64,000 nucleotides of DNA from Methylosarcina fibrata AML-C10 (GTDB lineage Bacteria > Pseudomonadota > Gammaproteobacteria > Methylococcales > Methylomonadaceae): the NCBI RefSeq assembly GCF_000372865.1, contig NZ_KB889965.1, positions 207,902-271,901 of the forward strand, in the 5' to 3' direction. The translations under genes and the position numbers were made by a program. A model generated the notes under the pieces. That model was not told the origin of the DNA and did not search any database. It saw nothing but the letters and a program-made list of their open reading frames with translations. Shown in pieces: positions 46,430 through 56,204 of this stretch. Position 1 is the stretch's first letter. Each line of letters begins with the position of its first letter.

Positions 46430-47587
46430 TCAAAAAAGGGGCGTCTGCTTTAGCCGTTTTTCCTTTTTTGCCTTCAACACCACAAATTTCGGATCGGAAG
46501 CGACGATTCGATGCGCTCCGAACAGCCGGTCCAGATGACGGTAATAATGAAGATGGCGATTGCCTATTACCCATAATTCGCCCCGGTTGCGCAATACTTT
46601 CCACGACTGTTTGAGCATTTCGCAAGCGATGCGATCGCTTACGGCATGTTGCTGATGAAACGGCGGATTGCATAAAACAAGATCGGCCGACTCAGGCTGA
46701 AAGTCGCAGAGGCCGTCCCCGACAGTGAACGTGGCGACGCGCTGTCCGCCGAAAGCGCGGGAAAAATTGTCGCGAGCCGATGCAACCGCCATATAAGATT
46801 CATCGACGAAGTGAACGGTCGCAGCCGGATTGCGCTCGGCGGCAAGCAGGCCGACCACGCCGTTGCCGCAGCCGAGATCGACGATGTCGCGGTATTCGGT
46901 GCTGCGTGGCAGTTGCTGAAGAAAAAGACGGGTGCCTATATCCAGTTTTTCCCGGGAAAAGACGTTGGCGTGATTGCTGATCCAGTACCGGGTGTTTTCG
47001 AGCGTGTATCCGGTCGGATAAGGATTCGGAGGAGCTGGTTTGGCCAGGTCGGGTTTGACGAAAATCAGGCGGGCTTTCTTTCTTGCCGGCGAGGTCGCCG
47101 TCGGCCCCAGCAGGCGTTCTGCCAGAGCCCAGACCGAAGCCGGCAGGTTTTTGACCATACCGGCCAGAATCACCCTGGAGGAGGCGGTCAGGCAAGGTCG
47201 CAGCCGTATCAGTTGATCTTCCAGAAAAGCCAGGGTTTTCGGCACTTTGATCAACACCAGATCGTACCGCTTCACGAGCGGCTCCAGGCTGTTCATCAGT
47301 GTGGCGGCGGTTTCCGGCAAATCGTTCCGGGCAAAATTGAACCGTGTTGCCTGCTGGGACAAATAGGAATCGGAGACCACGTCAGGCCGCAGCGAACTCA
47401 AGGCGCAAGCCAGTGCGCCGAAGGCATCGTTCAGGACGAGTACGCTCATGCCGGCCGAAGGCCTGCATTCGGAGTCGAGATAATCGAGCAGATATTCGTC
47501 GGCCGCGTCCCATGCCTGTAAATTGGGCGGATCGCCGAACGGCGAACGGTTCAGTTTGAATTCCCCCTGCGGGACGGTCAGTCTCAT
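46430..47587 (-). CDS. rlmG: 23S rRNA (guanine-1835-N2)-methyltransferase
   Basis: 385 residues, two class I methyltransferase-like halves; the active one is C-terminal with DLGCGNGVVGLLAAE, HFVDES and the catalytic LVLCNPPFHQQH. The N-terminal half lacks these motifs and serves in RNA recognition, as known for RlmG/RsmC. Ends at a convergent hairpin. Confidence 0.9.
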   Translation of the reverse strand: MRLTVPQGEFKLNRSPFGDPPNLQAWDAADEYLLDYLDSECRPSAGMSVLVLNDAFGALACALSSLRPDVVSDSYLSQQATRFNFARNDLPETAATLMNSLEPLVKRYDLVLIKVPKTLAFLEDQLIRLRPCLTASSRVILAGMVKNLPASVWALAERLLGPTATSPARKKARLIFVKPDLAKPAPPNPYPTGYTLENTRYWISNHANVFSREKLDIGTRLFLQQLPRSTEYRDIVDLGCGNGVVGLLAAERNPAATVHFVDESYMAVASARDNFSRAFGGQRVATFTVGDGLCDFQPESADLVLCNPPFHQQHAVSDRIACEMLKQSWKVLRNRGELWVIGNRHLHYYRHLDRLFGAHRIVASDPKFVVLKAKKEKRLKQTPLF

Positions 47588-47623
47588 CCGATCGAAATAA
47601 TTCTTAAAAATGCATCGGCCGGA

Positions 47624-48190
47624 TCAGGCGCGGGACATGAATTTTCCGGTTTCGGTATTGATCTTGACCGACTCGCCGGTTTCGAGGTATTCCGGAACCT
47701 GAACTTCCAAACCGGTCTGCAAGCGGGCCGTTTTGGTGCGGCCGGTGGCCGTTGCGCCTTTGATCGCGGGCGCCGTTTCCACAATCGGCAATACTACCGA
47801 ACTGGGCAGTTCGATGCCCAGGATGGCGTCGTCGATCAATAAAGCCACGATGCCTTCCAGGCCTTCGGTGAGATATTCGATCTTGCCTTCCAGATCCTCG
47901 CTGCTCAAACTGTACTGACTGTAATCGTCCAGATTCATAAAGATGTAATTGTCTCCGTCCTGGTAGGAAAACTGGACTTTGGCCCGGACGCAGTCGGCCT
48001 CCTTGAAGAAATCGTCGCCTTTCAACGTCTCATCCAGTTTTTGACCCGTTTTCATGTTATTGAAACGGATTTTATACAGGGTCGATGCGCCGCGCGAAGA
48101 TGGGCTTCTGACGTCGATCTGTTTGACGACGTGAGGAATGCCGTTGATTTCCACGATCATTCCTCTTTTTAATTCACTGGCTTTAGCCAC
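47624..48190 (-). CDS. efpL: Elongation factor P-like protein (EfpL/YeiP)
   Basis: 188 residues, three OB-like domains. The loop that in EF-P carries the modified lysine reads RSPSSRGASTLYKIRF, the Arg-containing form of the YeiP/EfpL subfamily, not the KPGKG type. It helps ribosomes pass difficult peptide motifs. It is a separate gene from the regular efp, which is not in this window. Confidence 0.9.
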   Translation of the reverse strand: MAKASELKRGMIVEINGIPHVVKQIDVRSPSSRGASTLYKIRFNNMKTGQKLDETLKGDDFFKEADCVRAKVQFSYQDGDNYIFMNLDDYSQYSLSSEDLEGKIEYLTEGLEGIVALLIDDAILGIELPSSVVLPIVETAPAIKGATATGRTKTARLQTGLEVQVPEYLETGESVKINTETGKFMSRA

Positions 48191-48362
48191 GAAATGCTCC
48201 TCATGATTGGTCGGCCGAACGACCGGCCGGCTTGGAAAAAGCCGCTATTATACCTGGCTTGAAGGAAGGGTTCAGCATGAAAGGAAATCCGAAAGCAAAG
48301 GGTTCGAATCGATAGCAAGAGCGGCGTCTCGCCTGAAGTGAAGCCGCTTTGGGCGCGAATCG

Positions 48363-48800
48363 CTAGGACAGCCGGACCGCCAGAACGTCGGCGCGAGTGT
48401 CGTGCAACACGCCGTTTGCGGTCGATCCCAGCAGCATCGCCAGACCATGCCGTCCGTGCGAACCGATGACGATCAAATCGACGGCTTGCCGCTCGGCCAG
48501 CCGGACAATTTCTTCCCTGGGAACGCCCCAGATCAGCCAGCGGTCGCCGGGTTCGACATGCAGACGTTCCGCCAGCCGGATTAATTTAAGTTTCTCGGCT
48601 TCAAGCAGTTCGTAATCCGTCGTTTGATCAAGCGGTATCAAGGTGCCATAGCCCGTATCCGGCATCGGGATATTGTCCAGAACGTGGATGATGCTCAATT
48701 TTGCCCGATAGAGATTGGCTATTTGCCTCGCTCTATGAGCAACAAGATCTCCTTCTTCGGAGAAATCCGCCGTCAGTAAAACATGCTGGTAATTCTTCAT
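48363..48800 (-). CDS. Universal stress protein family
   Basis: 145 residues. UspA fold with LLTADFSEEGDLVAHRA at the start and the ATP-binding-type IVIGSHGRHGLAMLLGSTAN near the end. Stand-alone gene with about 170 bp on its downstream side and 418 bp upstream. Confidence 0.9.
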   Translation of the reverse strand: MKNYQHVLLTADFSEEGDLVAHRARQIANLYRAKLSIIHVLDNIPMPDTGYGTLIPLDQTTDYELLEAEKLKLIRLAERLHVEPGDRWLIWGVPREEIVRLAERQAVDLIVIGSHGRHGLAMLLGSTANGVLHDTRADVLAVRLS

Positions 48801-48841
48801 GAAATCGCTGTTGTTTCAAGTTTACCGGTCAGATGCCGGCG

Positions 48842-48867
48842 TTCGGTCAGAAGGTCACTTGACCGAA
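48842..48867. promoter_or_regulatory. Inverted repeat in the usp-PilZ intergenic region
   Basis: TTCGGTCA and TGACCGAA, a perfect 8-bp inverted repeat with a 10-bp spacer, 42 bp upstream of the universal stress protein start. It may be an operator. The rest of 48801-49218 holds no gene. Confidence 0.35.
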
Positions 48868-49218
48868 AACCTTCGTTATTAAGGCCGTATGCTATATTTT
48901 TCAATACGGAGACATCATCAAAATCGGCCCCCCACGCGCGTTTTGGTTTTATTGAGGCCGGAACGAGGGCGATAAAGCTCATTTTAACGGATTTTTATAA
49001 ATCCTTTTAACGCATCGGCACTCGGGACGGCAATTAATCTCCGAAAGTGATTGGTTTCCTTCAAACCCATAAAGATAATCTGGATTTTCTATTTCATGTG
49101 TTTCAAAATACCAACGGCTTGTATAACATCAACAACAAATTCATCAAAAAGGAATTGAACCGATTTTTCTTGATGATTTACAAGTTACGATTAAAACGCA
49201 AGTGTCCGGGGCTAATCA

Positions 49219-50310
49219 ATGTCAAGTTATTTCATCGATACAGAACGTCGCCGATCCAAACGGCATGGAATAAAACTCGACGCGATTCTCGCTTTCGAGG
49301 AACCGATTTCTTTTGCAATGGAAGAACCGCTCTCCCTGCAATGCCATGTCCTTGATTTCAGCGCGCATGGATTGTTCCTGGAATGCAAAAAATCCTTTGT
49401 GGATTTGTCTCTGCTGCTGCATAAAAAAGTAAAAATTCTGGTGTCTCGAGCCAGAGAGAAAGAAGAGGAAGCGGTAGCCATTGAAGCTGAAGTCATAAGA
49501 CTCGGTGCCGGCGGCCTTGGCGTGGCTTTCGCCAAAATGCCGGAAGCCGTTTTCAACGGTTGGCTTAAAGCAGCGGGGACACACGGCGAAGCTGACATCT
49601 TCAGCGAGCAGGCCTCAGCGCTCCCGTCGGCAAGCCTGGAACAGTTTAAAAACTCGCTTGAATCGGTGCTCGAGATTCGGTTACCCCTGCTGATGGACGT
49701 GTTTTTCAATCGAGTGCGAAACGATCTGGAACAAGCTGCGGCGAATGCCGTTCATTTTAGCGAGGAAGCGGCCTTTCTCGATGCCATTAGAGAATTAAGA
49801 TTTTGCCAGACTGCCATTCTTGGGAAATTCACCGAATCCGTTTTAAATGAAACGGACTTGCTGGGAAAGGCGGATTTTGTTCTTCAAGCCCGGGATGCCG
49901 AAGAAAAGACGGCTTTTACCGACAGGAATGATTTTGAAGAATGGCTGAGCTGGTCGGCCAGTATTAAGAGAGTCACGGCTCATTTCAGCGATTCCCTCTG
50001 CCGGTTCGAGATGAAATTAAGCGCCGCCTCCGGCGTTGCCCGAAATGATGTGAACAACCCGCTGGATCCTGCCCATCTTTTCCGGAGCTTTAATAAAAGC
50101 ATCGAAAAAATTGGAGAAATCGGCACGATCAAACCGACGCTTTACCGCTCTTTCGAAAAAGCTCTGAACGATGTTTTACCCGAGTTGTATCAAGCGGCGG
50201 AAGCTCTTCTGAAAGAGGCCGGAGAACCGCTTCGGTCTTCGGATGAGCCGCAGGAACTGTCATCTTCAAAAGGCCCGGCCGGCAGGAAATTGCCGGACAG
50301 CCGCCAGTAA
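49219..50310 (+). CDS. PilZ domain-containing protein
   Basis: 363 residues. Residues 8-115 are a PilZ domain: the RRRSKRHGIK arginine motif, then VLDFSAHGLFLECKK (the D-x-S-x-x-G motif), so it should bind cyclic di-GMP. The remainder is mostly helical, of unknown function. The gene is not in an operon with pilus genes. Confidence 0.82.
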   Translation: MSSYFIDTERRRSKRHGIKLDAILAFEEPISFAMEEPLSLQCHVLDFSAHGLFLECKKSFVDLSLLLHKKVKILVSRAREKEEEAVAIEAEVIRLGAGGLGVAFAKMPEAVFNGWLKAAGTHGEADIFSEQASALPSASLEQFKNSLESVLEIRLPLLMDVFFNRVRNDLEQAAANAVHFSEEAAFLDAIRELRFCQTAILGKFTESVLNETDLLGKADFVLQARDAEEKTAFTDRNDFEEWLSWSASIKRVTAHFSDSLCRFEMKLSAASGVARNDVNNPLDPAHLFRSFNKSIEKIGEIGTIKPTLYRSFEKALNDVLPELYQAAEALLKEAGEPLRSSDEPQELSSSKGPAGRKLPDSRQ

Positions 50311-50381
50311 TGAAAGGGCAAGCTTGACCGGGAGTGGGGTGCCGCCCATCGGTCGTTTGACCTTCACAGGAAACGTTGAAG

Positions 50382-51164
50382 ATGTCGATTTTCCGCTTTC
50401 AGCAGTTTTCGGTGGTTCAGGAACAGTCGGCGATGAAGATCTGCACCGATACGCTGTTGTTCGGCGCGATGATGCCGCCGGTGGAAGGCCGAGCGGTGCT
50501 GGATGTCGGCACCGGCAGCGGCGTGCTGGCATTGATGGCGGCCCAATTGGGAGGGAAATGGATTACTGGCGTGGAACTCACGGAAGAGGCTTACCGGGAA
50601 GCGGAACTGAATTTTGCGCTGAGCCCCTGGGCCGACCGGCTTCAGGCCGTTCACCGAAGCATTCAGGATTTTGCCGAAACCGCTGCCTTGCAATACGATC
50701 TGATCGTATGCAATCCGCCGTTTTTCGAACGCCATTACCTTTCGCAGAGCAGGCTTAGACGAACCGCCCGTCATGCCGAACATCTGGCTTACTGCGAACT
50801 GATCGGCATCGTCAACCATTTACTCGCGCCTGAAGGCTCTTGTTATCTGTTGCTGCCCGTTCATGCCGTCGGCAAGTTGACGGAACTGGCGCTGGAGGCC
50901 GGCCTGTACCCGGTTGGAGAGACTCTGATTCAGGGGTTTGCCCACAGCGAAGCCAGGGTGGCGGCGCTGACGTTCGGCCGAAGCCGGCTCACATGCCTAA
51001 AGGAAAGGATGACGGTCTATGAGTCGGCCGGGATTTATACCCAGGAAAGCGAGCAGTATTTGTCGCCGTTCTTGTTGCGCTTTTCCGAAAGCGGCCGTCG
51101 GTTGACTCGGGGAACCGCAGGAGACGGAGAAGCCGAAAGGCGATCACGTCCTCCCGGCGAGTAG
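50382..51164 (+). CDS. trmN6: tRNA1(Val) (adenine-37-N6)-methyltransferase
   Basis: 260 residues from the ATG at 50382, which follows CACAGGAAACG. FRFQQFSVVQEQSAMKICTD, LDVGTGSGVLALMAAQ and LIVCNPPFFERHY are the substrate, SAM and catalytic motifs of TrmN6 (YfiC). It modifies A37 of tRNA-Val. The last 15 residues (READSRR-type, basic) are beyond the family's usual end. Confidence 0.88.
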   Translation: MSIFRFQQFSVVQEQSAMKICTDTLLFGAMMPPVEGRAVLDVGTGSGVLALMAAQLGGKWITGVELTEEAYREAELNFALSPWADRLQAVHRSIQDFAETAALQYDLIVCNPPFFERHYLSQSRLRRTARHAEHLAYCELIGIVNHLLAPEGSCYLLLPVHAVGKLTELALEAGLYPVGETLIQGFAHSEARVAALTFGRSRLTCLKERMTVYESAGIYTQESEQYLSPFLLRFSESGRRLTRGTAGDGEAERRSRPPGE

Positions 51165-51201
51165 CAAAGAAAACACGTCCCTGTGTTATGCTCTTTTACG
51201 A

Positions 51202-51600
51202 TCAGTTGACGACTTTTTGTCCGCGGTTTCTCATGCAATTGGAGTACGCTCTTTTGTAAGCATCTTCCGCGCTGAAACCTTGCTTGGCGGCGCCGCCGAA
51301 ACCGCCCGCCGCGGCGCCGATGGCGGCGCCCGCCCCCGGATTGCCGGTAAAAGCCCCGACCACGGCTCCTCCTGCGGCGCCGATCAAACCACCGACGCCG
51401 GCGCCGATGGCCGTTTCTTTGGCCGTGCCGCCGGAAGCCTCGCTGGCCAATTGTCTGCATTCGGCTATATCTTGATTAATCCGGTAAGCGTTCGGATTGT
51501 TGTAAGGATCCACCGTCGGCTGCCAGCCGCCGTAGCTGTAACAGCCGGCACTCAAGGCGCTACCGACAACAGCAATGCTTAATGCGAGTTTTTTCATCAT
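51202..51600 (-). CDS. Glycine-zipper lipoprotein
   Basis: 132 residues. Signal with lipobox (VVGSALSAGC) indicating a lipoprotein, then a glycine zipper (GAGVGGLIGAAGGAVVGAFT) typical of Rick_17kDa/OmpA-like membrane-associated proteins. Conserved-looking CRQLASEA and YKRAYSNCMRNRG around it. Function unknown. Confidence 0.82.
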   Translation of the reverse strand: MMKKLALSIAVVGSALSAGCYSYGGWQPTVDPYNNPNAYRINQDIAECRQLASEASGGTAKETAIGAGVGGLIGAAGGAVVGAFTGNPGAGAAIGAAAGGFGGAAKQGFSAEDAYKRAYSNCMRNRGQKVVN

Positions 51601-51691
51601 ATTGAAGTACCTTCTTGAATTAATTTCAATGGTTTTAAGTATAGTTAATTTATTATGAATAAAGCATGAATAACAGGGTAGTCCGATTGCG

Positions 51692-54175
51692 TTAGAGCTC
51701 TCTTAAGACGCGTATCGGCGACTTGTTGACGACGCTGCGGACTCCCCAGCATCCGGCGGCTCCCACCAGCAAGGCGCCCGCCGGAGGAATCAGTCCCCAC
51801 CAGTAGAAATGAGGCCGGTATTCCATGTGCATGACCTTATGATACAAAGCATAAATCAGCGCCTCGGCGATCACGACGGCCAGAATGCCTGAAATGAAGC
51901 CCAACAGGGAAAACTCCAGCCACTGGATTCTTCTTAAAAAACGGCGTTCGGCTCCAAGGGTTCGCATCAGCGCGCCTTCCTGAATCCGGTCGTCAAGCGT
52001 GCTGTAAACCGAAGAAAAAAGCACCGTAAAAGCCGCCGTCAATGCAAAATAGGAAAGATACAGAATGGCATGGCTGACCTGGGCAAGAATGGTTTTAAAT
52101 TGTTGCAGGATCTGGTCTACTTCCAGAACGGTCATGGCCGGAAATTGTTTGACCAACGCATTCAGTACCTCTTTTTTCGCCTCGGGTAGGTAAAAACTGG
52201 TCAGATACGTTTTGGGGTAGGGATCCAGTGTGCCCGGTGAAAAAATCATATAAAAATTCGGTTTCATCGTATCCCATTGAAGGGCGCGAATGCTGGCTAC
52301 CGAGGCCATGAACCGCTGGCCGCCCACGACAAAAGTCAATTGATCGCCCAGGCCGATTTTCAAGCTTTCGGCCAGCTTTTCCTCAACCGAGACCAGTCCC
52401 GGAGGCGAAGAGTTCCACCATTGGCCGGCGGTGACCTTATTTTCTTCCGGCAGCTCGTCCGTCCAGGTCAGGCTCAATTCCCTGTGGATGGCTTCTTCGC
52501 CTTGCGAATCCTTGTTGACGATTTGTTCAACCGGCTTCGAGTTGATCTCGATGAGCCGCCCCCTGACGATCGGATAAAACCGGCTGCCTTCGATGCCCCG
52601 ATCTTTTAATTCCCGGGCAAACGTCGGCATTTGTTCCGGAAAAATGTTGAGGGCAAAATGATTGGGGGCGTGCGTGGGCAATTGTTTCTTCCAGGCGTCG
52701 ATCAAATCGGTACGCACGATGGACGCGAGTATCATTGCGGCCAGAGTCATGGCAAAAGCCATGATCTGACCGACCGTAGCGCGGCGATTTTTCAACAAGC
52801 CCTGCAGGCCGAAGCGCCAGAATAGATTCAGGTGAGGCAACAGTCTCGCTCCGGACAGCAGCAGAGCCTGAATCAGCAAGCCCAACACCAACGCCACCAA
52901 AACTCCCGTTCCGGCGATGGTCAGAGTCATCCGGAGGTCGTCGGTATAACGCCAGATCAGCATGCAGATCAGGCCGAGGGCCATGGCCATCACCAGCCAG
53001 GCGCCGGTGGGCAAAGGATCCAGGTCGCGGCGCAGCACTCTCAGGGCGGAGACCCGTTTCAGGCGTAACAAAGGCGGCAGCGCAAAACCGAATAAAACGG
53101 CCAGCCCGGTGGCGAGTCCGAAAAAGACCGCCAGCAGACCGGGGGCGGCAAGCTGTTCGGGCAGCCAGGCTTGCAACAAACGGAACAGGGCGTTTTGGGC
53201 GAACCAGCCGATCAGGCAGCCTGTAGCGCTCGCGATCAGGCCTATGACCAGGAACTGGGAGAGATAAAGCCGGAGTATTTCTCGCTGCCGGCAACCCAGA
53301 CAGCGCAACAGCGCCGTGCTGTCGAAATGCCGTTCGCTGTAACGCCGAGTAGCCATGGCGATGGCGATGCCCGAAATAACGATGACGATAATGCTGGATA
53401 AGCCAAGATAGCGTTCCGCGCGGGTCAGCGCCGAACCCAGTTCGGGCCGGTCTTCACGAATGTCCAGAAGACGCTGCGACGGATCCAGTTGCGGTTTGAG
53501 CCAGCGTTTGAATTCGGCTAAATCTTTGTCGGCGCCGCTAAGCTGAAAAAAATAATGGACATGGCTACCGGGCTGGATCACGCCGGTTGCCGCCAAATCC
53601 CGGGCATTGATCATGACTCGGGGGGAAAAGCTGTATAAATTGCCCTGCTGGTCGGTTTCATAAGTCAGAATGCCGGCAACGGTCAGCGGCTTCTCGCCTA
53701 CCGTCACGAAATCGCCGGGTTTCAGTTTCAGGGCGGACAATATCCGTTTTTCAACCCACGCCGTGCCGGCTTCGGGGCCTTTATGAACGACGGTTTCGGC
53801 TGCATAATCGGAGGCGGTCATTTTTAAAAATCCCCGCAACGGATAGTGGTCGCTGACCGATTTGACGCTGACCAGCATCAGTTCGTTATTTTCCATGAGC
53901 ACGCTGGCAAATTCCGTCGTTCGGGCTTCGCTTAAGCCCAGTTGCCGGGCTTTGGCGGACCATTCGGCAGGCGGCGGGGAAGAACTTCCGACCACCAGGT
54001 CGGCAGCCAGAAATTCGGCGGACTGCTGGGTCATGGTGCGGTGCAGGCGGTCGGCAAAGAGCGAGACGGTGGTGGAGCCTGCGACTGCAATGATCAGCGC
54101 GATCGTCAATAAGGTCAATTCGCCGGAACGGCTGTCCCGGCGCAGCAGTTTGAATGCCAGCAAAAAACGGCTCAT
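51692..54175 (-). CDS. ybbP: ABC transporter permease (YbbP, FtsX-like)
   Basis: 827 residues from the ATG at 54175, which overlaps the ATPase stop as ATGA. Ten or so membrane helices in three groups with a large periplasmic domain (about 50-260) and MacB/FtsX-type C-terminal domain. The gene pair ybbA-ybbP beside tesA is conserved in gammaproteobacteria. Probably exports or extracts lipid-linked or protein substrates; the exact substrate is unknown. Confidence 0.9.
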   Translation of the reverse strand: MSRFLLAFKLLRRDSRSGELTLLTIALIIAVAGSTTVSLFADRLHRTMTQQSAEFLAADLVVGSSSPPPAEWSAKARQLGLSEARTTEFASVLMENNELMLVSVKSVSDHYPLRGFLKMTASDYAAETVVHKGPEAGTAWVEKRILSALKLKPGDFVTVGEKPLTVAGILTYETDQQGNLYSFSPRVMINARDLAATGVIQPGSHVHYFFQLSGADKDLAEFKRWLKPQLDPSQRLLDIREDRPELGSALTRAERYLGLSSIIVIVISGIAIAMATRRYSERHFDSTALLRCLGCRQREILRLYLSQFLVIGLIASATGCLIGWFAQNALFRLLQAWLPEQLAAPGLLAVFFGLATGLAVLFGFALPPLLRLKRVSALRVLRRDLDPLPTGAWLVMAMALGLICMLIWRYTDDLRMTLTIAGTGVLVALVLGLLIQALLLSGARLLPHLNLFWRFGLQGLLKNRRATVGQIMAFAMTLAAMILASIVRTDLIDAWKKQLPTHAPNHFALNIFPEQMPTFARELKDRGIEGSRFYPIVRGRLIEINSKPVEQIVNKDSQGEEAIHRELSLTWTDELPEENKVTAGQWWNSSPPGLVSVEEKLAESLKIGLGDQLTFVVGGQRFMASVASIRALQWDTMKPNFYMIFSPGTLDPYPKTYLTSFYLPEAKKEVLNALVKQFPAMTVLEVDQILQQFKTILAQVSHAILYLSYFALTAAFTVLFSSVYSTLDDRIQEGALMRTLGAERRFLRRIQWLEFSLLGFISGILAVVIAEALIYALYHKVMHMEYRPHFYWWGLIPPAGALLVGAAGCWGVRSVVNKSPIRVLREL

Positions 54176-54861
54176 GCAATGGTCCCCGAGTTTAACCGGA
54201 TGGTGCGCCGGCAACGACTGGCCAAGGCCTGATCGTGGGTCACCAGGATCAGCGTCGTGTTGTGTTCATGATTCAGTTCGAACAAGAGATCGATGATCCG
54301 GGCGCCGGTCTTGCTGTCCAGGTTGCCGGTCGGTTCGTCGGCGAAAAGAATCGCGGGCTTGCCGACAAAGGCACGGGCCAGGGCGACGCGCTGCTGTTCG
54401 CCTCCGGAAAGCTGCTTCGGCGTATGCGTCAGACGGTGAGACAGTCCCACCCGTTTCAACAAGGCCGCCGCCAGCGGCTTGGCCTGGCGGTTTCCGCTGA
54501 GTTCGAGAGGCAGCATGACATTTTCCAGCGCGGTCAATCCCTGCAATAATTGAAAAGACTGAAAAACGAATCCGATGAGTTCGCTGCGAAGCGCGGCCCG
54601 GCCGTCTTCATCCATTGCGGTCAATAACCGGCCGTTTACGGTAATCGAACCCGAGGTAGGCGTGTCCAGGCCCGCCAGCAAGCTGATCAGAGTCGATTTG
54701 CCGGAACCGGATTCGCCGACGACGGCGATGCTTTCTCCGGATTGGATGATCAGATCGATTCCTGACAAAATTTGTAAAAGCCCTTCGGAAGTCGTAACCT
54801 CTTTGCCCAAGCTTTCTGCTACGATAATGTGGTTCGAGTACTTTTCAGATTTTTCAGTCAT
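54172..54861 (-). CDS. ybbA: ABC transporter ATP-binding protein (YbbA)
   Basis: 229 residues from the ATG at 54861. Walker A VVGESGSGKSTL, signature LSGGEQQRVALARAF and Walker B ILFADEPTGNLD; LolD-type ATPase. It energises YbbP. Its start codon overlaps that of the divergent tesA gene: the four bases CATG at 54859-54862 serve both genes. Confidence 0.93.
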   Translation of the reverse strand: MTEKSEKYSNHIIVAESLGKEVTTSEGLLQILSGIDLIIQSGESIAVVGESGSGKSTLISLLAGLDTPTSGSITVNGRLLTAMDEDGRAALRSELIGFVFQSFQLLQGLTALENVMLPLELSGNRQAKPLAAALLKRVGLSHRLTHTPKQLSGGEQQRVALARAFVGKPAILFADEPTGNLDSKTGARIIDLLFELNHEHNTTLILVTHDQALASRCRRTIRLNSGTIA

Positions 54862-55465
54862 GTTGCTTAGAGTCTTGTTTATCCTTATTGTTTCATTCAT
54901 ACCGCAGGCCGTGACGGCCGGTACCATTGTCGTCCTGGGCGACAGTATCAGCGCCGGATACGGCATCGAAGTCTCGCAGGGATGGGTATCATTGTTGCAG
55001 AATAAGCTGAATGCCTCAAACGGTAGCGATCGAGTCATCAACGAAAGCATCAGCGGGGATACCACGGCCGGCGGGCTCGCGCGCATCGACCGGATCCTGT
55101 CGGAGCATAAGCCTGTGATCCTTGTGATAGAACTGGGCGCCAACGACGGTCTCAGGGGGCTGCCGGTGAACATCATGAAAAACAATCTTGCCGAGATCAT
55201 CCGGCGCGGACAGAAAGCGGGCGCCAGGGTGCTGCTGCTGGGCATGCGCATTCCGCCCAATTATGGCAAACGTTACACTAATATGTTTTATAATGCTTAT
55301 CTCCAGTTATCTTCGGAACTGAAAATTCCTTATGTCCCTTTCATTCTGGAAGACGTTGCCCTCATTAAGGAACTGATGCAGCCGGACGGACTGCATCCCA
55401 ATGCGAAAGCGCAATCGATTATCGCTGAACGAGTATGGACGCCATTGCAATCTTTATTGAAATAA
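54860..55465 (+). CDS. tesA: Acyl-CoA thioesterase I / lysophospholipase L1
   Basis: 201 residues from the ATG at 54860. Signal peptide (MLLRVLFILIVSFIPQAVTA), then SGNH-hydrolase blocks VLGDSISAGYG (Ser), GAND (Asn) and DGLHPNA (Asp-His). It hydrolyses acyl thioesters and lysophospholipids in the periplasm. Divergent from ybbA with no spacer; its promoter must lie within ybbA. Confidence 0.94.
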   Translation: MLLRVLFILIVSFIPQAVTAGTIVVLGDSISAGYGIEVSQGWVSLLQNKLNASNGSDRVINESISGDTTAGGLARIDRILSEHKPVILVIELGANDGLRGLPVNIMKNNLAEIIRRGQKAGARVLLLGMRIPPNYGKRYTNMFYNAYLQLSSELKIPYVPFILEDVALIKELMQPDGLHPNAKAQSIIAERVWTPLQSLLK

Positions 55466-55496
55466 CCTAGAAAACAACAAAAAAAGAGATTTACGG

Positions 55497-55925
55497 ATGA
55501 CAAGTTTAACACTGGAAAAAGCCAATCAAATGATACAGACCGCGATCAACAGAGCGCGGGAATTGAATATGGCGCCGTTGACCGTGGTGGTCCTGGATGC
55601 GGCGGGCCATTTGAAAGCCATGCAGAGAGAAGACGGCGCGAGCATGATCAGACAGCAGATCGCCACGGCAAAAGCCTGGGGCGCGGTCAATATGGGAGTC
55701 TCCTCCCGCAGTTTGGCGGGGGTTGCCGTGCAACGCCCCGATTTCATGAAAGCCTTGATCGGCTTGGCCGAAGGCAAGGTCATGCCGGTTCCCGGCGGCG
55801 TATTGATCCGCGATGCCGACAACAATCTGATCGGAGCGATCGGGATCAGCGGAGACGTCTCCGATCAGGACGAGCGTTGTGCGATTGCCGGGATCGAAGC
55901 GGCAGGCTTCGTAGCGGGGGTCTGA
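55497..55925 (+). CDS. GlcG/HbpS-like heme-binding family protein (DUF336)
   Basis: 142 residues. VVVLDAAGHLKAMQREDG, and PVPGGVLIRDADNNLIGAIG with the closing SGDVSDQDE, are typical of the GlcG/HbpS family. In Streptomyces HbpS binds heme; GlcG goes with glycolate oxidase genes. No such genes adjoin here, so the role is open. Confidence 0.87.
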   Translation: MTSLTLEKANQMIQTAINRARELNMAPLTVVVLDAAGHLKAMQREDGASMIRQQIATAKAWGAVNMGVSSRSLAGVAVQRPDFMKALIGLAEGKVMPVPGGVLIRDADNNLIGAIGISGDVSDQDERCAIAGIEAAGFVAGV

Positions 55926-56204
55926 GTTTTTATAGCCCCCTGTTTCATGAGGGCGGAAGAGGGCATTGCCGAACCGGTTTAGGTTCAACTCTTCCTCGCC
56001 CATTTCAATCGAGAATGAATCCGCTTCCATGCAGAGCCGGGGCTGGAGGCACGACAGAAGCTGTAGGCCGAGTTAGGCCGTGCTTTCATGCCCTCCAGGG
56101 GCAGAACCCGCTTACGCTCTGGCCGGCCCCGGCGTTCGGTGGAATTTAATCGAAGCCTTTTTCGTGCAGGGTGCCTGCATGGGGTACGCCATTGACATAG
56201 ATGT

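Noticed and set aside
49047-49355. 102-codon frame ahead of the PilZ gene
   Set aside because: Overlaps the PilZ start in another frame, AT-rich, no ribosome site.
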